DNA of 63,167 nucleotides from Bacteroidales bacterium UBA6244 (GCA_002440885.1 DJVY01000186.1:1-63167); one strand, 5' to 3'. Positions 53,426 to 62,727 are shown, counted from the stretch's first letter. The notes: generated from the letters alone by a model not told the origin. Made by a program: numbers and translations.

Positions 53426-53604
53426 AACATGATATTTTTCATCAAAAATACGATATATCTCCAGATTATTCCTGAAGTTTTGTCTTATTTATCTGGGTTT
53501 CTAAATTATTGTCTAGTCATTTTGCAAGAGTCATTTACCCAATGAACGCAGGAAAGAGGTTTCCAGTAGAAAAAAGTGAGCTTAGAAAAACATGATATTT
53601 TTCA
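53426..53604. repeat. 16-base direct repeat upstream of the copper receptor gene
   Basis: AACATGATATTTTTCA occurs at 53426-53441, directly before the receptor start codon, and again at 53589-53604. The copies are identical over 16 bases and lie about 163 bases apart. They could be operator sites for a regulator of the copper operon, or chance in AT-rich DNA. Confidence 0.55.
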
Positions 53605-53734
53605 CCTATTTTTAAACAATGTAAATCCAAATACCTGATAACCTGAATTTAATGATGCAGTTTTGAAATATCTGTTTTAACATACCTTTAGGAGAGGGTT
53701 ATTTCGTAATTTTGCTAACTTAATTAAAGGAGCG
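53605..53734. other. intergenic region between copper receptor and Smr gene
   Basis: With 53426-53604 this makes about 310 bases between two divergent genes. It includes the direct repeat and a -7-like TAATTTTG at 53707-53714 for the Smr gene, 21 bases before its ATG. No other feature is recognisable. Confidence 0.5.
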
Positions 53735-54805
53735 ATGGGTTTTAAAGTAGGTGACAAGGTCAAGTTTTTGAACGAAGTAGGTGGCGGAACGGTTATTTCG
53801 GTAATCGATCACCGTATGGTGAAAGTAGAGACAGACGATGGCTTTGAGATGCCTGTGCTTACCGTGAACCTGATTCCTGATTTTCGCAACAACCCTCCCA
53901 TGGAAACAGAGCGGCGTAAAACGGCTGTTGAGGTTTTAAACGAGCCGGTAGTTCCTGAAAAATCAGCCATAACTGAGATAAATCCATGGGGAAAAATAAA
54001 GGAAGAACCTGGAGTTTATTTAGCCTTTGAGCCACAAGAGCAGCAATGGTTGCTTGCCGGACAACTGGATGTTATTCTGATCAATCACACGGGTTACGAG
54101 TTGCTTTACAGTTTATTTTTGCAACAAGACAATAACTTGCAAGGTATTGACTTTGGTTCAGTTCCAGCCCATTCAAAAATTGTTATAGAGAGCATTAGCC
54201 GCGATGAGATAGAAAACTGGAACGTTGGTGCAATACAGTTGCTTTTTCATGCCGACATGCCAAAAAAGATTTATATGCCGGCTCATATTTCACTGGATAT
54301 CAAAGCAAACAGGTTTTTTAAGGAAGGTAGCTTTGTGTCAAATACCCTACTACAAGGAAAAGCACTCATGGTGAATCTGGTATCACAATTGGCTCTGGTG
54401 GTGGCTTCTGATCAGGAGGCCGTGCGCAAATACAACAGCGATATCACCAGTCATCAGTCTGATGTCAGAAAAGAAAAGCCTTATATAAGCAAATACAAAA
54501 CCGCTGTTGGTGAGGCTATTGTTGATTTACACATCGCTGAATTAGTCGATAACATCGCGGGAATGACCAGCCATGACATGTTTGCCTTACAGATGAGTGA
54601 GTTTAATAAGGTCCTCAACAGTGCACTTGAAAATGAATACGACAAAATTACCTTTATCCATGGCGTTGGAAACGGCGTGCTGAAAAATGCCATTATAAAA
54701 GCACTGGACGATTTTGAAGGAGTGAAAAACAGAATGGCGTCCATCAGTAAATTTGGTGTTGGGGCAATTGATGTGATTATTAAAGATAAACAACAAAATA
54801 AATAA
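53735..54805 (+). CDS. DUF2027-Smr domain protein
   Basis: A 356-residue protein of Bacteroidota with an N-terminal SH3-like barrel (KVGDKVKFLNEVGGGTVISVID and DGFEMPVLTVNLI), a DUF2027 middle region and a C-terminal Smr domain. The Smr part shows VDLHIAELVDNIAGMTSHD, with the DLH motif, and ITFIHGVGNGVLKNAI, with the HGxGxG motif. Smr domains nick DNA or cleave RNA; in stand-alone forms they often act on ribosome-associated mRNA. It is divergent from the copper operon and lies about 50 bases before ccsBA on the same strand. Confidence 0.88.
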   Translation: MGFKVGDKVKFLNEVGGGTVISVIDHRMVKVETDDGFEMPVLTVNLIPDFRNNPPMETERRKTAVEVLNEPVVPEKSAITEINPWGKIKEEPGVYLAFEPQEQQWLLAGQLDVILINHTGYELLYSLFLQQDNNLQGIDFGSVPAHSKIVIESISRDEIENWNVGAIQLLFHADMPKKIYMPAHISLDIKANRFFKEGSFVSNTLLQGKALMVNLVSQLALVVASDQEAVRKYNSDITSHQSDVRKEKPYISKYKTAVGEAIVDLHIAELVDNIAGMTSHDMFALQMSEFNKVLNSALENEYDKITFIHGVGNGVLKNAIIKALDDFEGVKNRMASISKFGVGAIDVIIKDKQQNK

Positions 54806-54856
54806 GATAAGTGGCTTCTAAATAAAAATCTAAAAACTATAAATACAATAACTACT

Positions 54857-57800
54857 ATGAATAAAATAACCTCCTTCTTTTTTTCAATGCAAACTATGGG
54901 AGCGCTTATCCTGATGTTTGCTTTTTCGATTGGGGCTGCTACCTTTATCGAAAATGATTTTGGAACAACTGCCTCAAAAGCTGTGGTATACAATGCTTTA
55001 TGGTTTGAAATCTTGTTGGCTTTGCTTACAATCAACCTCACGGGGAATATTTTTGTTAACAAGCTATACGTACCAAAAAAGCTGACTATTTTTATATTTC
55101 ACCTGTCTTTTATCGTGATACTCATCGGAAGTGCCATTACGAGGTATATCAGTTACGAAGGCATGATGCACATCAGGCAGGGTGAAGTTGTGAATACCAT
55201 TTCATCAGATAACACCTATGTAGATATCACCATTAAAGACGGTGACAGAACGGTACATACCGATGAATCAACCCTTCTTTCTGTCCTGACCCAGGAAGCG
55301 TATTCTGACCGAGTTTCAGTAAATGGCAATACCTACTCTTTTCATTCCATAAGCTATATCCCAAATGCTCAGGAAGTTATAACCGACATGCCAACTGGAG
55401 GAAGCCCTTATCTGAGTTTAGCTGTTTCGGCGTCGGGAACAGGAAGGCAAAATGTGCTGATCAAAGAAGGGCAAACCCAGAATTTTGGCGGAGTTGTGCT
55501 GAACTTCGGAAGTGATTTCATGCCGGAGGCAGTTAATATGAAGTACGAAAATGAGAAACTGTTCATATTTGCTAGTGATGATTTGACCAGTCTTTCGATG
55601 ATGACACAAAGCCGCGACACATTGCAAGCCGGTGTGTGGCATCCGTTTGAATTGCGAACGCTTTATCAAATGCCACAACTGAGTGTGGTGATTACCAATT
55701 TCTACAAGAATGGGGGTGTTGATTATGTTATTGGACCAGAAAACGCAGGTTATTTGAACGCTTTGGTGGTTGAAGCCAGTGACGGAACACAGGAAAAAAC
55801 GATTGTATTACGGGGAGGAAAAGGTTATCAGGGAGTTCCTAACACATTTACTTTGGGCAGCGCGCAAATCACCATGCAATATGGAGCAAAAATTTTACCC
55901 CTGCCATTTTCGTTGCAGTTGGTTGAATTCCAGTTAGAACGTTATCCGGGTAGCAGAAGCCCCTCAAGCTATGCCAGCGAAGTAATTTTGCTCGATCCTG
56001 CCGATAATGTAAAAATGCCCTACCGTATCTATATGAATCATGTGTTAAACTACAAAGGATTTCGCTTTTTCCAGTCGTCGTACGATCCTGATGAATTGGG
56101 TACAATTCTTTCGGTAAATCACGACTATTGGGGAACTTTTTTTACATATGTTGGATATTTTTTAATGACTCTGGGCATGTTTTTAAGTCTATTTAACCCG
56201 AACTCACGGTTTGCTTCACTTGGACGTCAGATTCGTAACCGAGCAAAAACGACAGTCGCGGCAGTGACGATTTTCCTGTTTATGGTCGGAGTGATGAGCC
56301 CGCAAAATTTGGAAGCTCAAACTATGCGGAATATGGCACACAACCAGCATCCATCAGCTGTAAATAAAAAGCAGGCCACTGAATTTGGAAAACTTCTTGT
56401 TCAGTCGCACGATGGCCGTCTAAAACCGGTAAACACGCTCACGGGCGAAATCCTCCGCAAGGTCTCGCGCAAAAGCAGTTTTGATGGACAAACCGCTGAT
56501 CAGGTTTTTCTGGGTATGATGAGCAATCCAACTGAATGGCAACAAGTTCCCATGATTAAAATAGGACATCCTGAAGTGGCTGAAGTGTTAGGTGTTTCGG
56601 GGAAATATGCATCCTATCTTGATTTTATTAATCTCAGCGAGGGAACTTACAAGCTAAACGACTATGTGAGCAAGGCCTATGAAAAGAAGCCGGCCGCCAG
56701 AAGCAAGTTCGACAATGAAATTATGAAAGTGGATGAACGCCTCAACATCTGTTTTATGGTGTTTTCAGGCGATATGCTCAAAATTCTTCCCGACCCTTCC
56801 GATCCTGAACATCCATGGTATGCACCCAATGCCGAGTTTAAAGGCATGCCGGCTGCTGACTCCATGTTTATTTCTTCCATCGTTCCAGCCTTCCTCCAAT
56901 CGGTAGCCGATGGACAATTGTCGCAGGCTAATGAGCTGTTGGAGGGAATTGATGATTTCCAGCAGAAATATGGTAAGTCCATACTCCCTGACACGAACCG
57001 AACAAAAATGGAGTTGCTTTATAACAAACTCCTGATTTTCGATAACCTCAGCAAGTATTTTGGGCTACTTGGATTACTGATGCTCATCTTGCTGTTTGTA
57101 GAGATGTTCAGAACATCCAAAGTTATTCGCTGGATCGTCCGTGTTATGGTAGTTTTGGTGATTATTGGCTTCATCTACCAAACCTTTGGATTGGGATTGC
57201 GTTGGTATATTTCAGGACATGCTCCCTGGAGCGATGGGTATGAGTCGATGATTTATATCGGTTGGGTCACACTGCTGGCTGGTTTGATTTTTTCAGGTGG
57301 ATCAAAGATGACACTGGCTGCAACCACAGTGCTTACATCCATCATTCTTATGGTAGCACATCTCAGCTGGATGGATCCTGAAGTGACCAATCTTGTACCG
57401 GTGTTAAAGTCTTACTGGCTAACTATCCACGTCTCTGTAATTACAGCCAGTTACGGCTTTTTTGCCTTGTCTGCCTTGCTGGGATTTCTGAATTTGTTGC
57501 TCATGATTTTCCGCGGTAAAAACAATGCCAAAGCCATCAGTCATCGCGTAAAGGAACTTACCATCATCAACGAACGTTCGGTTATGATTGGACTGTATAT
57601 GCTTACTATTGGAACTTTCCTTGGAGGTGTTTGGGCTAACGAAAGCTGGGGACGTTACTGGGGATGGGATCCAAAAGAGACATGGGCTTTGGTTACCATA
57701 CTTGTTTATGCAGTCGTAGTTCACTTGAGATTTATCAAATCGATCTATAGCGAATTTAACTACAGCGTTATATCGCTTCTATCTTATACATCGGTTATCA

Positions 57801-57949
57801 TGACATACTTCGGAGTAAACTACTATCTAGCCGGAATGCACTCATACGCAAAAGGAGATCCTGTTCCGATTCCTGATTTCGTGCCTATAACCTATGCAAT
57901 TCTTTTTATACTTATAGCGATTTCTTTTAGAAATAGAAAGCTGGCTTAA
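54857..57949 (+). CDS. ccsBA: Fused cytochrome c assembly protein CcsBA; C-terminus appears foreign
   Basis: A 1030-residue fused System II cytochrome c synthetase: a ResB/CcsB half (residues ~1-450 with several helices and a large periplasmic part), then a CcsA half (~700-1030) with the tryptophan-rich haem-handling motif WGWDPKETWA (935-944) and histidines in HVSVITASYGFF. It attaches haem to CxxCH proteins such as the MbnH-like enzyme and the haem-binding protein here. Codon use switches in the gene: between 57061 and 57690 there is no ATA among about 20 Ile codons, but after 57698 ATA supplies 5 of 11 and all Arg codons are AGA. The last ~83 residues therefore look like they come from an epsilonproteobacterial ccsBA. 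The family call is sure; the integrity of this reading frame as one natural gene is doubtful. Confidence 0.88.
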   Translation: MNKITSFFFSMQTMGALILMFAFSIGAATFIENDFGTTASKAVVYNALWFEILLALLTINLTGNIFVNKLYVPKKLTIFIFHLSFIVILIGSAITRYISYEGMMHIRQGEVVNTISSDNTYVDITIKDGDRTVHTDESTLLSVLTQEAYSDRVSVNGNTYSFHSISYIPNAQEVITDMPTGGSPYLSLAVSASGTGRQNVLIKEGQTQNFGGVVLNFGSDFMPEAVNMKYENEKLFIFASDDLTSLSMMTQSRDTLQAGVWHPFELRTLYQMPQLSVVITNFYKNGGVDYVIGPENAGYLNALVVEASDGTQEKTIVLRGGKGYQGVPNTFTLGSAQITMQYGAKILPLPFSLQLVEFQLERYPGSRSPSSYASEVILLDPADNVKMPYRIYMNHVLNYKGFRFFQSSYDPDELGTILSVNHDYWGTFFTYVGYFLMTLGMFLSLFNPNSRFASLGRQIRNRAKTTVAAVTIFLFMVGVMSPQNLEAQTMRNMAHNQHPSAVNKKQATEFGKLLVQSHDGRLKPVNTLTGEILRKVSRKSSFDGQTADQVFLGMMSNPTEWQQVPMIKIGHPEVAEVLGVSGKYASYLDFINLSEGTYKLNDYVSKAYEKKPAARSKFDNEIMKVDERLNICFMVFSGDMLKILPDPSDPEHPWYAPNAEFKGMPAADSMFISSIVPAFLQSVADGQLSQANELLEGIDDFQQKYGKSILPDTNRTKMELLYNKLLIFDNLSKYFGLLGLLMLILLFVEMFRTSKVIRWIVRVMVVLVIIGFIYQTFGLGLRWYISGHAPWSDGYESMIYIGWVTLLAGLIFSGGSKMTLAATTVLTSIILMVAHLSWMDPEVTNLVPVLKSYWLTIHVSVITASYGFFALSALLGFLNLLLMIFRGKNNAKAISHRVKELTIINERSVMIGLYMLTIGTFLGGVWANESWGRYWGWDPKETWALVTILVYAVVVHLRFIKSIYSEFNYSVISLLSYTSVIMTYFGVNYYLAGMHSYAKGDPVPIPDFVPITYAILFILIAISFRNRKLA

Positions 57950-57960
57950 GGGATTGTATA
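57650..57960. other. junction between bacteroidotal and epsilonproteobacterial sequence
   Basis: The composition and codon pattern change from ATT/ATC-type Ile and mixed Arg codons to ATA and AGA codons near 57,690, inside the conserved segment coding for WGWDPKETWAL. All genes after it are typical of Sulfurimonas-like bacteria. The conserved segment is a plausible place for a false assembly join or for homologous exchange. Confidence 0.75.
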
Positions 57961-58661
57961 TGGAATTCACAGGCTTTAAAGGCGCAATAGATTTTTTAAA
58001 AGATATCCGTAAAAACAACAATAAAGAGTGGTTTGAGGCAAATAGAGATGTATATGAAAGAACTATTTTAAATCCCTCAAAAGCTTTTGTCGTTGAGATG
58101 GGCGAGCATCTGATGGCGCTGGAGCCTAGCGTCGATGCAGATCCTAAGATAAACAGATCTCTTTTTAAGATGTATAGAGATGTCAGACGAATGGGCGAAA
58201 ATAAAGAACCTATGAAGTCAAAAATAGGTATTATCTTTCCTCAGGGCGGCTGGAGCGGATGCAGACTTCAAAAATCCTCTTTTTATCTGCATTTCTCACC
58301 GGATGAGCTTTTTGTAGCCGTAGGCGTTAGATGGTTCAACAAGCCGATGCTTGACGCTTACAGAGAGTATATCAGAGACGATAAAAATAGGGTAGATCTA
58401 GGCAGGGTTTTAGAAAAACTAAACTCTTTAGGCTACGGCACTATGGGACAAGAGTACAAAAAGTATCCAAAAGGCTTTAGCGCAGATATGCAAAGTGTGG
58501 AACTAAGTCTACATAAAGGTATGGCAACTTACAAAGTTTTAGAACCGCATATTATAGAAGACGGAGATTTGCTTATAGATGCGCTCTATAAGATCTATGA
58601 AGATATGCTTCCTCTGCAGCAGATAATGTACAAGGTAAGCCAAATAGCTAAAGGAGATTAG
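57960..58661 (+). CDS. DUF2461 (TIGR02453) protein
   Basis: A 233-residue protein of the DUF2461 family, of unknown function and found in both Bacteroidota and Campylobacterota. Hallmarks are FLKDIRKNNNKEWFEANRD in parts near the start, the internal block NRSLFKMYRDVRRMGENKEPMK and FYLHFSPDELFVAVGVRWF. The start is the ATG at 57960 (MEFTGFKG), ten bases after the CcsBA stop; the frame goes to a TTG at 57954. Codon use (AGA, ATA, CTA) differs from the upstream genes. It is only three bases from hemH, so the pair is co-transcribed. Confidence 0.85.
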   Translation: MEFTGFKGAIDFLKDIRKNNNKEWFEANRDVYERTILNPSKAFVVEMGEHLMALEPSVDADPKINRSLFKMYRDVRRMGENKEPMKSKIGIIFPQGGWSGCRLQKSSFYLHFSPDELFVAVGVRWFNKPMLDAYREYIRDDKNRVDLGRVLEKLNSLGYGTMGQEYKKYPKGFSADMQSVELSLHKGMATYKVLEPHIIEDGDLLIDALYKIYEDMLPLQQIMYKVSQIAKGD

Positions 58662-58663
58662 AT

Positions 58664-59614
58664 ATGGCAAAAGAGGCGATTGTTTTACTAAATATGGGCG
58701 GTCCTAACAACCTTGAAGAGGTTGAAGTTTTTTTGACGAATATGTTTAACGACAAAAATATCATAAGCGTAAAAAGCTCGCTTTTAAGAAGTCTGATTGC
58801 TAAGACGATCACTTTTTTAAGAGTTGAAAAGTCTCAAGAGATCTATAGACAAATAGGCGGAAAATCTCCTATAGTAGGGCATACGAAAAAACTTGTACAA
58901 AAACTCCAATCAAGAATGGATGAGAGTGTAACGGTTGATTTTGCTATGCGTTATACTTCTCCTTTTGTTTCCGAGGTTATTGAGAGATTAAATGAAGAGA
59001 ATGTAGAGAAGATCTATCTTATTCCTCTTTATCCTCAGTTTTCTACTACGACTACAAAGTCGTCGCTGGAAGATTTTGAAGAGAATTATCACTTAAGCGG
59101 CGGCGATGCGATTTTAGTCGAAGTAAAGCACTTTTTTCAAAATACGAATTACAACAGAGCTATACTAGAGAGAATTAAAGAGCGTATAAATGTAGATGAA
59201 TCTAACGAGTTTGACCTTATCTTTTCGGCTCACGGACTTCCCGTAAAAGTTATAGAAGCAGGCGACGTTTATCAAAAACATATCGAAAAACACGTCGCAC
59301 TTTTAAAAAATATGCTTGAAGAGGACGGCTTAAACTTTCATGAAGTTCATTTGGCGTATCAGTCCAAAGTCGGACCTATGGAGTGGCTCTCTCCGTCACT
59401 GGAAGATAAGCTAAAAGAGATCAAGAGCAGAAAGGTTATTATATTTCCCATAGCTTTTACCGTCGATAACTCAGAAACAGATTTTGAACTCTCCATAGAG
59501 TACCGCGATATGGCGGATGAGCTTGGATTTGAGGATTATAGAGTTTGTGCCTGCCCTAACGACAGCGACTATTTTGTAGACGCACTTTTTGAGATTTATG
59601 AAAAAATGAGATAA
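58664..59614 (+). CDS. hemH: Ferrochelatase
   Basis: Terminal enzyme of haem synthesis that inserts ferrous iron into protoporphyrin IX; 316 residues, soluble form. The N-terminal IVLLNMGGPNNLEEVEVFLTNMFND in parts, YPQFSTTTTKSSLEDF and the active-site His in LIFSAHGLPVKV followed by SKVGPMEWLSPS are diagnostic; the late IIFPIAFTVDNSETDFEL contains the conserved Glu. A CxxC-like CACPNDSDYF ends the chain; its cysteines may not bind an Fe-S cluster in this lineage. Codon use fits the foreign block. It gives the haem needed for cytochrome c. Confidence 0.95.
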   Translation: MAKEAIVLLNMGGPNNLEEVEVFLTNMFNDKNIISVKSSLLRSLIAKTITFLRVEKSQEIYRQIGGKSPIVGHTKKLVQKLQSRMDESVTVDFAMRYTSPFVSEVIERLNEENVEKIYLIPLYPQFSTTTTKSSLEDFEENYHLSGGDAILVEVKHFFQNTNYNRAILERIKERINVDESNEFDLIFSAHGLPVKVIEAGDVYQKHIEKHVALLKNMLEEDGLNFHEVHLAYQSKVGPMEWLSPSLEDKLKEIKSRKVIIFPIAFTVDNSETDFELSIEYRDMADELGFEDYRVCACPNDSDYFVDALFEIYEKMR

Positions 59615-59623
59615 AAAAAGCAT

Positions 59624-60253
59624 ATGAAAATTGTTATTTTCGATATGGACGGAACGCTTCTGGATTCAAAAAAGGATATAACGATTTCTGTAAATCACGT
59701 AAGAGAGAGGCACTATAGCTTAGAGCCGCTTAGCGAAGAGTTTATAGTAGAAGCTATAAATATGGAGGTAAGAAATCTCTCCATGCTCTTTTACGGAACA
59801 CAAACCTATCTTGATAGAGACAAGATATTGTTTGAGAGCCATTACGAGCTTCAATGCATTCAAAACGTCTACCTCTATGAAGGGATAAAAGAGATGTTGG
59901 AGCTTTTGGTTTTAAATAGCGTGAAGATCTCCGTAGCTACAAACGCTCCTACCCAATTTGCCTTAAGAATGCTTGAGCATTTAAATATCAAAAAACTTTT
60001 CGACGTTATAATCGGTGCGGACAGAGTAAGCGAGCCGAAGCCGAGCCCTCTTATGTTAAAACATATACTGCGTCATTACGGTTTTGATGAAAAAAGCCAT
60101 AAAGCTTGGATGATAGGCGACAATTCGAAAGATATATTAAGCGCTAACGCTGCAGGGATAGAACCCATATTTGCGACATGGGGATTTACTCCGTATAGCG
60201 ATGCTAAAGTAGTAGTAAAGAGACCTTCGGAAGTGTTAGATCTAGTTTTATAA
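59624..60253 (+). CDS. HAD-family phosphatase (Gph-like)
   Basis: A 209-residue hydrolase with all HAD motifs: motif I VIFDMDGTLLDSKK, motif II ISVATNAP, a lysine in SEPKPSPLMLKHIL and motif IV AWMIGDNSKDILSANAAG. Cap type I helices lie between motifs I and II. It resembles phosphoglycolate phosphatase or related PGP/PGPase-like enzymes. It follows hemH by nine bases. In contrast to the HAD gene at 17518, it has the standard DMDGT order. Substrate is not assignable. Confidence 0.85.
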   Translation: MKIVIFDMDGTLLDSKKDITISVNHVRERHYSLEPLSEEFIVEAINMEVRNLSMLFYGTQTYLDRDKILFESHYELQCIQNVYLYEGIKEMLELLVLNSVKISVATNAPTQFALRMLEHLNIKKLFDVIIGADRVSEPKPSPLMLKHILRHYGFDEKSHKAWMIGDNSKDILSANAAGIEPIFATWGFTPYSDAKVVVKRPSEVLDLVL

Positions 60254-60297
60254 AATTTTATGATAGAATGTTTTAACTCCATTTCAAGGATTTAAGC

Positions 60298-61545
60298 GTG
60301 TTTGACATCGATTTATTGATTGCTTTTGTGATTATGGCATTACTTTTTTTGCGACAGATATCTATACTTAAACAGCCAAACAAGATAAATTACATCCCGC
60401 TTATACTAAGTATCGGTATTATAAGTGCTCTTCTTCATTTTATTATTCAACCTGAAAATGAAAATATGCTTATTATACTAAAAGAGAGTATGATCCCGAT
60501 TTTGGTTTCATTGCTTCTCTATATCGTTATGAACGTGCTTTATCAAACCGTGCAGACCGAACAGTCAAAGATTGAACAAGAGTATTTAAAAGAGCTTCTG
60601 GAAAATACCGCAGAGCTAAAAGAATCTACGATAGAAGTCGAGAAAAAGATCCTCTTAAATCAAAATCAAGATCAACAAGCAAAAGAAGAGGGTAGAGAGA
60701 GATTTAGGCATGACCTAAAAGTTCTTGATAATATTTTACTAAATCAAAATAAATTTTTGGAAAAATTTGAACAGTTGGAAAGTCTTCATCTTGATATAGC
60801 AAAATCATTTGAAAATTTTACGGAAGTTCAGCTTCCGTCTTTGGACAGTGTCGTACATAAACATATAGATATACTTAGAATTACGGAGCAGGACCATTTC
60901 AATAAAATAAAATCTACTCTTGAGAAATCATTTGAAAACAACGGTTCAATGGCAGTAGAGATACAGGAGTTAAAAAACAGTCTTCAAGCTATAAGCAATA
61001 TATCTCAGACTATCGCAAAGACGATTATAAAATATACTCTTGAACAGTTAAACGAGATTATAAAACCGTTTGAGAGAGAGGTCTTATCTTTAAAATCTCA
61101 TGCAGAGGGCATAAACACTTCGCTATATGAAGGCGAAAATAAACTTGCAATTGTAAAAGAGCAGAGCGAGCTTATAATGAAGCAGATGATTTTATCTTCT
61201 AAAAAAATGAATGAACTGCAAAATCAAAACAGCGCTCTTTATGATGTTTATAGCACGATGAGAGATCTTATGAGTGATATAGAAATTATAAAATCCGAAT
61301 ATGTAAAATCTCAATCGCAGCTAAGCATAATGATAAACGAGTTTAAGGATCTAAAAGACGGCGAGATAGACAGTATAAAAGAGCAGATGGAATCTCTAAT
61401 CGTTATACTTACGACAAAAGTGGAGAGATCTTTAGAGAAACTGCATGAGCACTATCATATAACAAATGAGGATATTTCTCAAAGCGTTAAATTTTTATCA
61501 AAACAAGCGCAGCTTAAAAATACTTACTCCGAATTAGAAAGCTAA
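60298..61545 (+). CDS. Membrane-anchored coiled-coil protein of unknown function
   Basis: A 415-residue protein with three N-terminal hydrophobic helices (LLIAFVIMALLFLRQI, YIPLILSIGIISALLHFII, MIPILVSLLLYIVMNVLY) and a long, mostly helical cytoplasmic part (~85-410) rich in E, K, Q, L and I with heptad-like spacing. It has no enzymatic motif. The topology recalls methyl-accepting chemotaxis proteins without the signalling hairpin, or membrane-tethered scaffold proteins of Campylobacterota. Translation starts with GTG at 60298. It is convergent with the small membrane protein, sharing twelve bases at their 3' ends. Confidence 0.6.
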   Translation: MFDIDLLIAFVIMALLFLRQISILKQPNKINYIPLILSIGIISALLHFIIQPENENMLIILKESMIPILVSLLLYIVMNVLYQTVQTEQSKIEQEYLKELLENTAELKESTIEVEKKILLNQNQDQQAKEEGRERFRHDLKVLDNILLNQNKFLEKFEQLESLHLDIAKSFENFTEVQLPSLDSVVHKHIDILRITEQDHFNKIKSTLEKSFENNGSMAVEIQELKNSLQAISNISQTIAKTIIKYTLEQLNEIIKPFEREVLSLKSHAEGINTSLYEGENKLAIVKEQSELIMKQMILSSKKMNELQNQNSALYDVYSTMRDLMSDIEIIKSEYVKSQSQLSIMINEFKDLKDGEIDSIKEQMESLIVILTTKVERSLEKLHEHYHITNEDISQSVKFLSKQAQLKNTYSELES

Positions 61546-61923
61546 AGCTATAAGAATCGGATAAATAATAAGCCCTATATACGGCAAAAAATTATCAATC
61601 GGAGAGAGTAAAATCAAGCTTGTTTCATGAGAAAGTCTTTTCTTTGTAAAGATCTGCTCTATAAGAAGTATTTTTGTAATAACGTCTGCACTCTTTAAAA
61701 ATAGAAAAATCATCGCAAATATATCATAATCGCATAATATGGCAAAACAGACGGCAAAGTAAAAAGTGGGCTGCATTATTAAAAAAAGAAGTACGCTCTT
61801 AGAGTAGTATTTGTTCATACGGATAATCATACCCATAATGCTTGGAGCTTTCTGCCATGAGATCTCATATAGCTCAAGAAAAATAAATACAAGAATATAG
61901 TTTAAAATCAAATCATCAATCAT
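61534..61923 (-). CDS. Small hypothetical membrane protein
   Basis: A 129-residue protein with about three to four hydrophobic segments (LILNYILVFIFLELYEI, VLLFLIMQPTFYFAVCFAILC, IFAMIFLFLKSADVITKILLI, NFLPYIGLIIYPILIALAF). No family is recognised. Its gene overlaps the 3' end of the coiled-coil gene by twelve bases and lies 28 bases after the YchJ start codon region on the same strand. A role in the membrane of the same block cannot be guessed. Confidence 0.55.
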   Translation of the reverse strand: MIDDLILNYILVFIFLELYEISWQKAPSIMGMIIRMNKYYSKSVLLFLIMQPTFYFAVCFAILCDYDIFAMIFLFLKSADVITKILLIEQIFTKKRLSHETSLILLSPIDNFLPYIGLIIYPILIALAF

Positions 61924-61951
61924 AAATGAAATTTTACTCCAAATATTCTTT

Positions 61952-62389
61952 TTAAGCGCAGCACTTTTTATATTTTTTACCGCTTTTGCACGGGCAGGGC
62001 ATATTTCTCTCTATCTTTGAGGCTATAAGCAGACCGTCTTTGTAGTACCATATACCGTCTTCTTTTATAAAATTGCTCTTCTCATGCTGTACTTTTACTC
62101 CTTGTGCATCTTTATAGTAGGCTTTAAACTCAACAATATCGCCTTTTGCGTTAAGCACTTCAAGACCGAGCCATATTACGCTTTTGGAATACTCTTTTAT
62201 AAGATTTGCGTCATCTTCGCATCTTTGATCTTTTGCGGTAGTTTTTACTATGTACTCACCGTTGCCTAAAACATAAGCGCAGTATCTGCTTCTCATTAAC
62301 TGCTCGGGTGTTGCAGGAGTTAGAGCAGAGTTTAAATAGCCTTTGCAGCATTCCTCAAACTCTTTTTTGCCGTCGCAGTAGCATTGCAT
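61952..62389 (-). CDS. YchJ-family protein with SEC-C motifs
   Basis: A 145-residue protein of the YchJ family. It has zinc-binding SEC-C-like motifs at both ends: CYCDGKKEFEECC (residues 3-15) at the N-terminus and CPCKSGKKYKKCC at the C-terminus, with the central NTF2-like domain (PEQLMRSRYCAYVLGNGEYIVKTT then VIWLGLEVL and FIKEDGIWYYKDG). Function is unknown; the Zn motifs often occur in proteins linked to SecA or ribosomes. The gene is alone, with about 80 bases to the YoeB gene. Confidence 0.88.
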   Translation of the reverse strand: MQCYCDGKKEFEECCKGYLNSALTPATPEQLMRSRYCAYVLGNGEYIVKTTAKDQRCEDDANLIKEYSKSVIWLGLEVLNAKGDIVEFKAYYKDAQGVKVQHEKSNFIKEDGIWYYKDGLLIASKIERNMPCPCKSGKKYKKCCA

Positions 62390-62472
62390 TAAAATTCCTT
62401 AGAAGTAAAAAAGTGACACCATTTTGCTCGATAAACGCTAGAAAAGTCATAAAATAAAAAACTAGTTATTTC

Positions 62473-62727
62473 TTAGTAATGATACCTACAGGCGATGATG
62501 ATAATTTTATCATCGCTTATTTCATAAACAAGCCTGTGTTCATCCGTGATTCTTCTTGAGTAACAGCCGCTTAGCTCATACTTTAAGGGTTCAGGCTTGC
62601 CAATGCCTTCAAATGGACTTCTTTTGATATCTTTTATGAGATTGTTGATTTTTTTAACGATTTGCTTATCTGTATTTTGCCAGTAAACATAATCTTCCCA
62701 GCTCTCATCCGTCCACATCAGATTCAT
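62473..62727 (-). CDS. yoeB: YoeB-family toxin (mRNA interferase)
   Basis: An 84-residue toxin that cleaves mRNA in the ribosomal A site. The catalytic residues known from E. coli YoeB are all present at the same positions: E46, R65, H83 and Y84 (the last two as the C-terminal HY), so it should be active. The start overlaps the antitoxin stop by four bases. Transcription of the pair is usually autorepressed by the YefM-YoeB complex. Alternative start: ATG at 62718. Confidence 0.93.
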   Translation of the reverse strand: MNLMWTDESWEDYVYWQNTDKQIVKKINNLIKDIKRSPFEGIGKPEPLKYELSGCYSRRITDEHRLVYEISDDKIIIIACRYHY

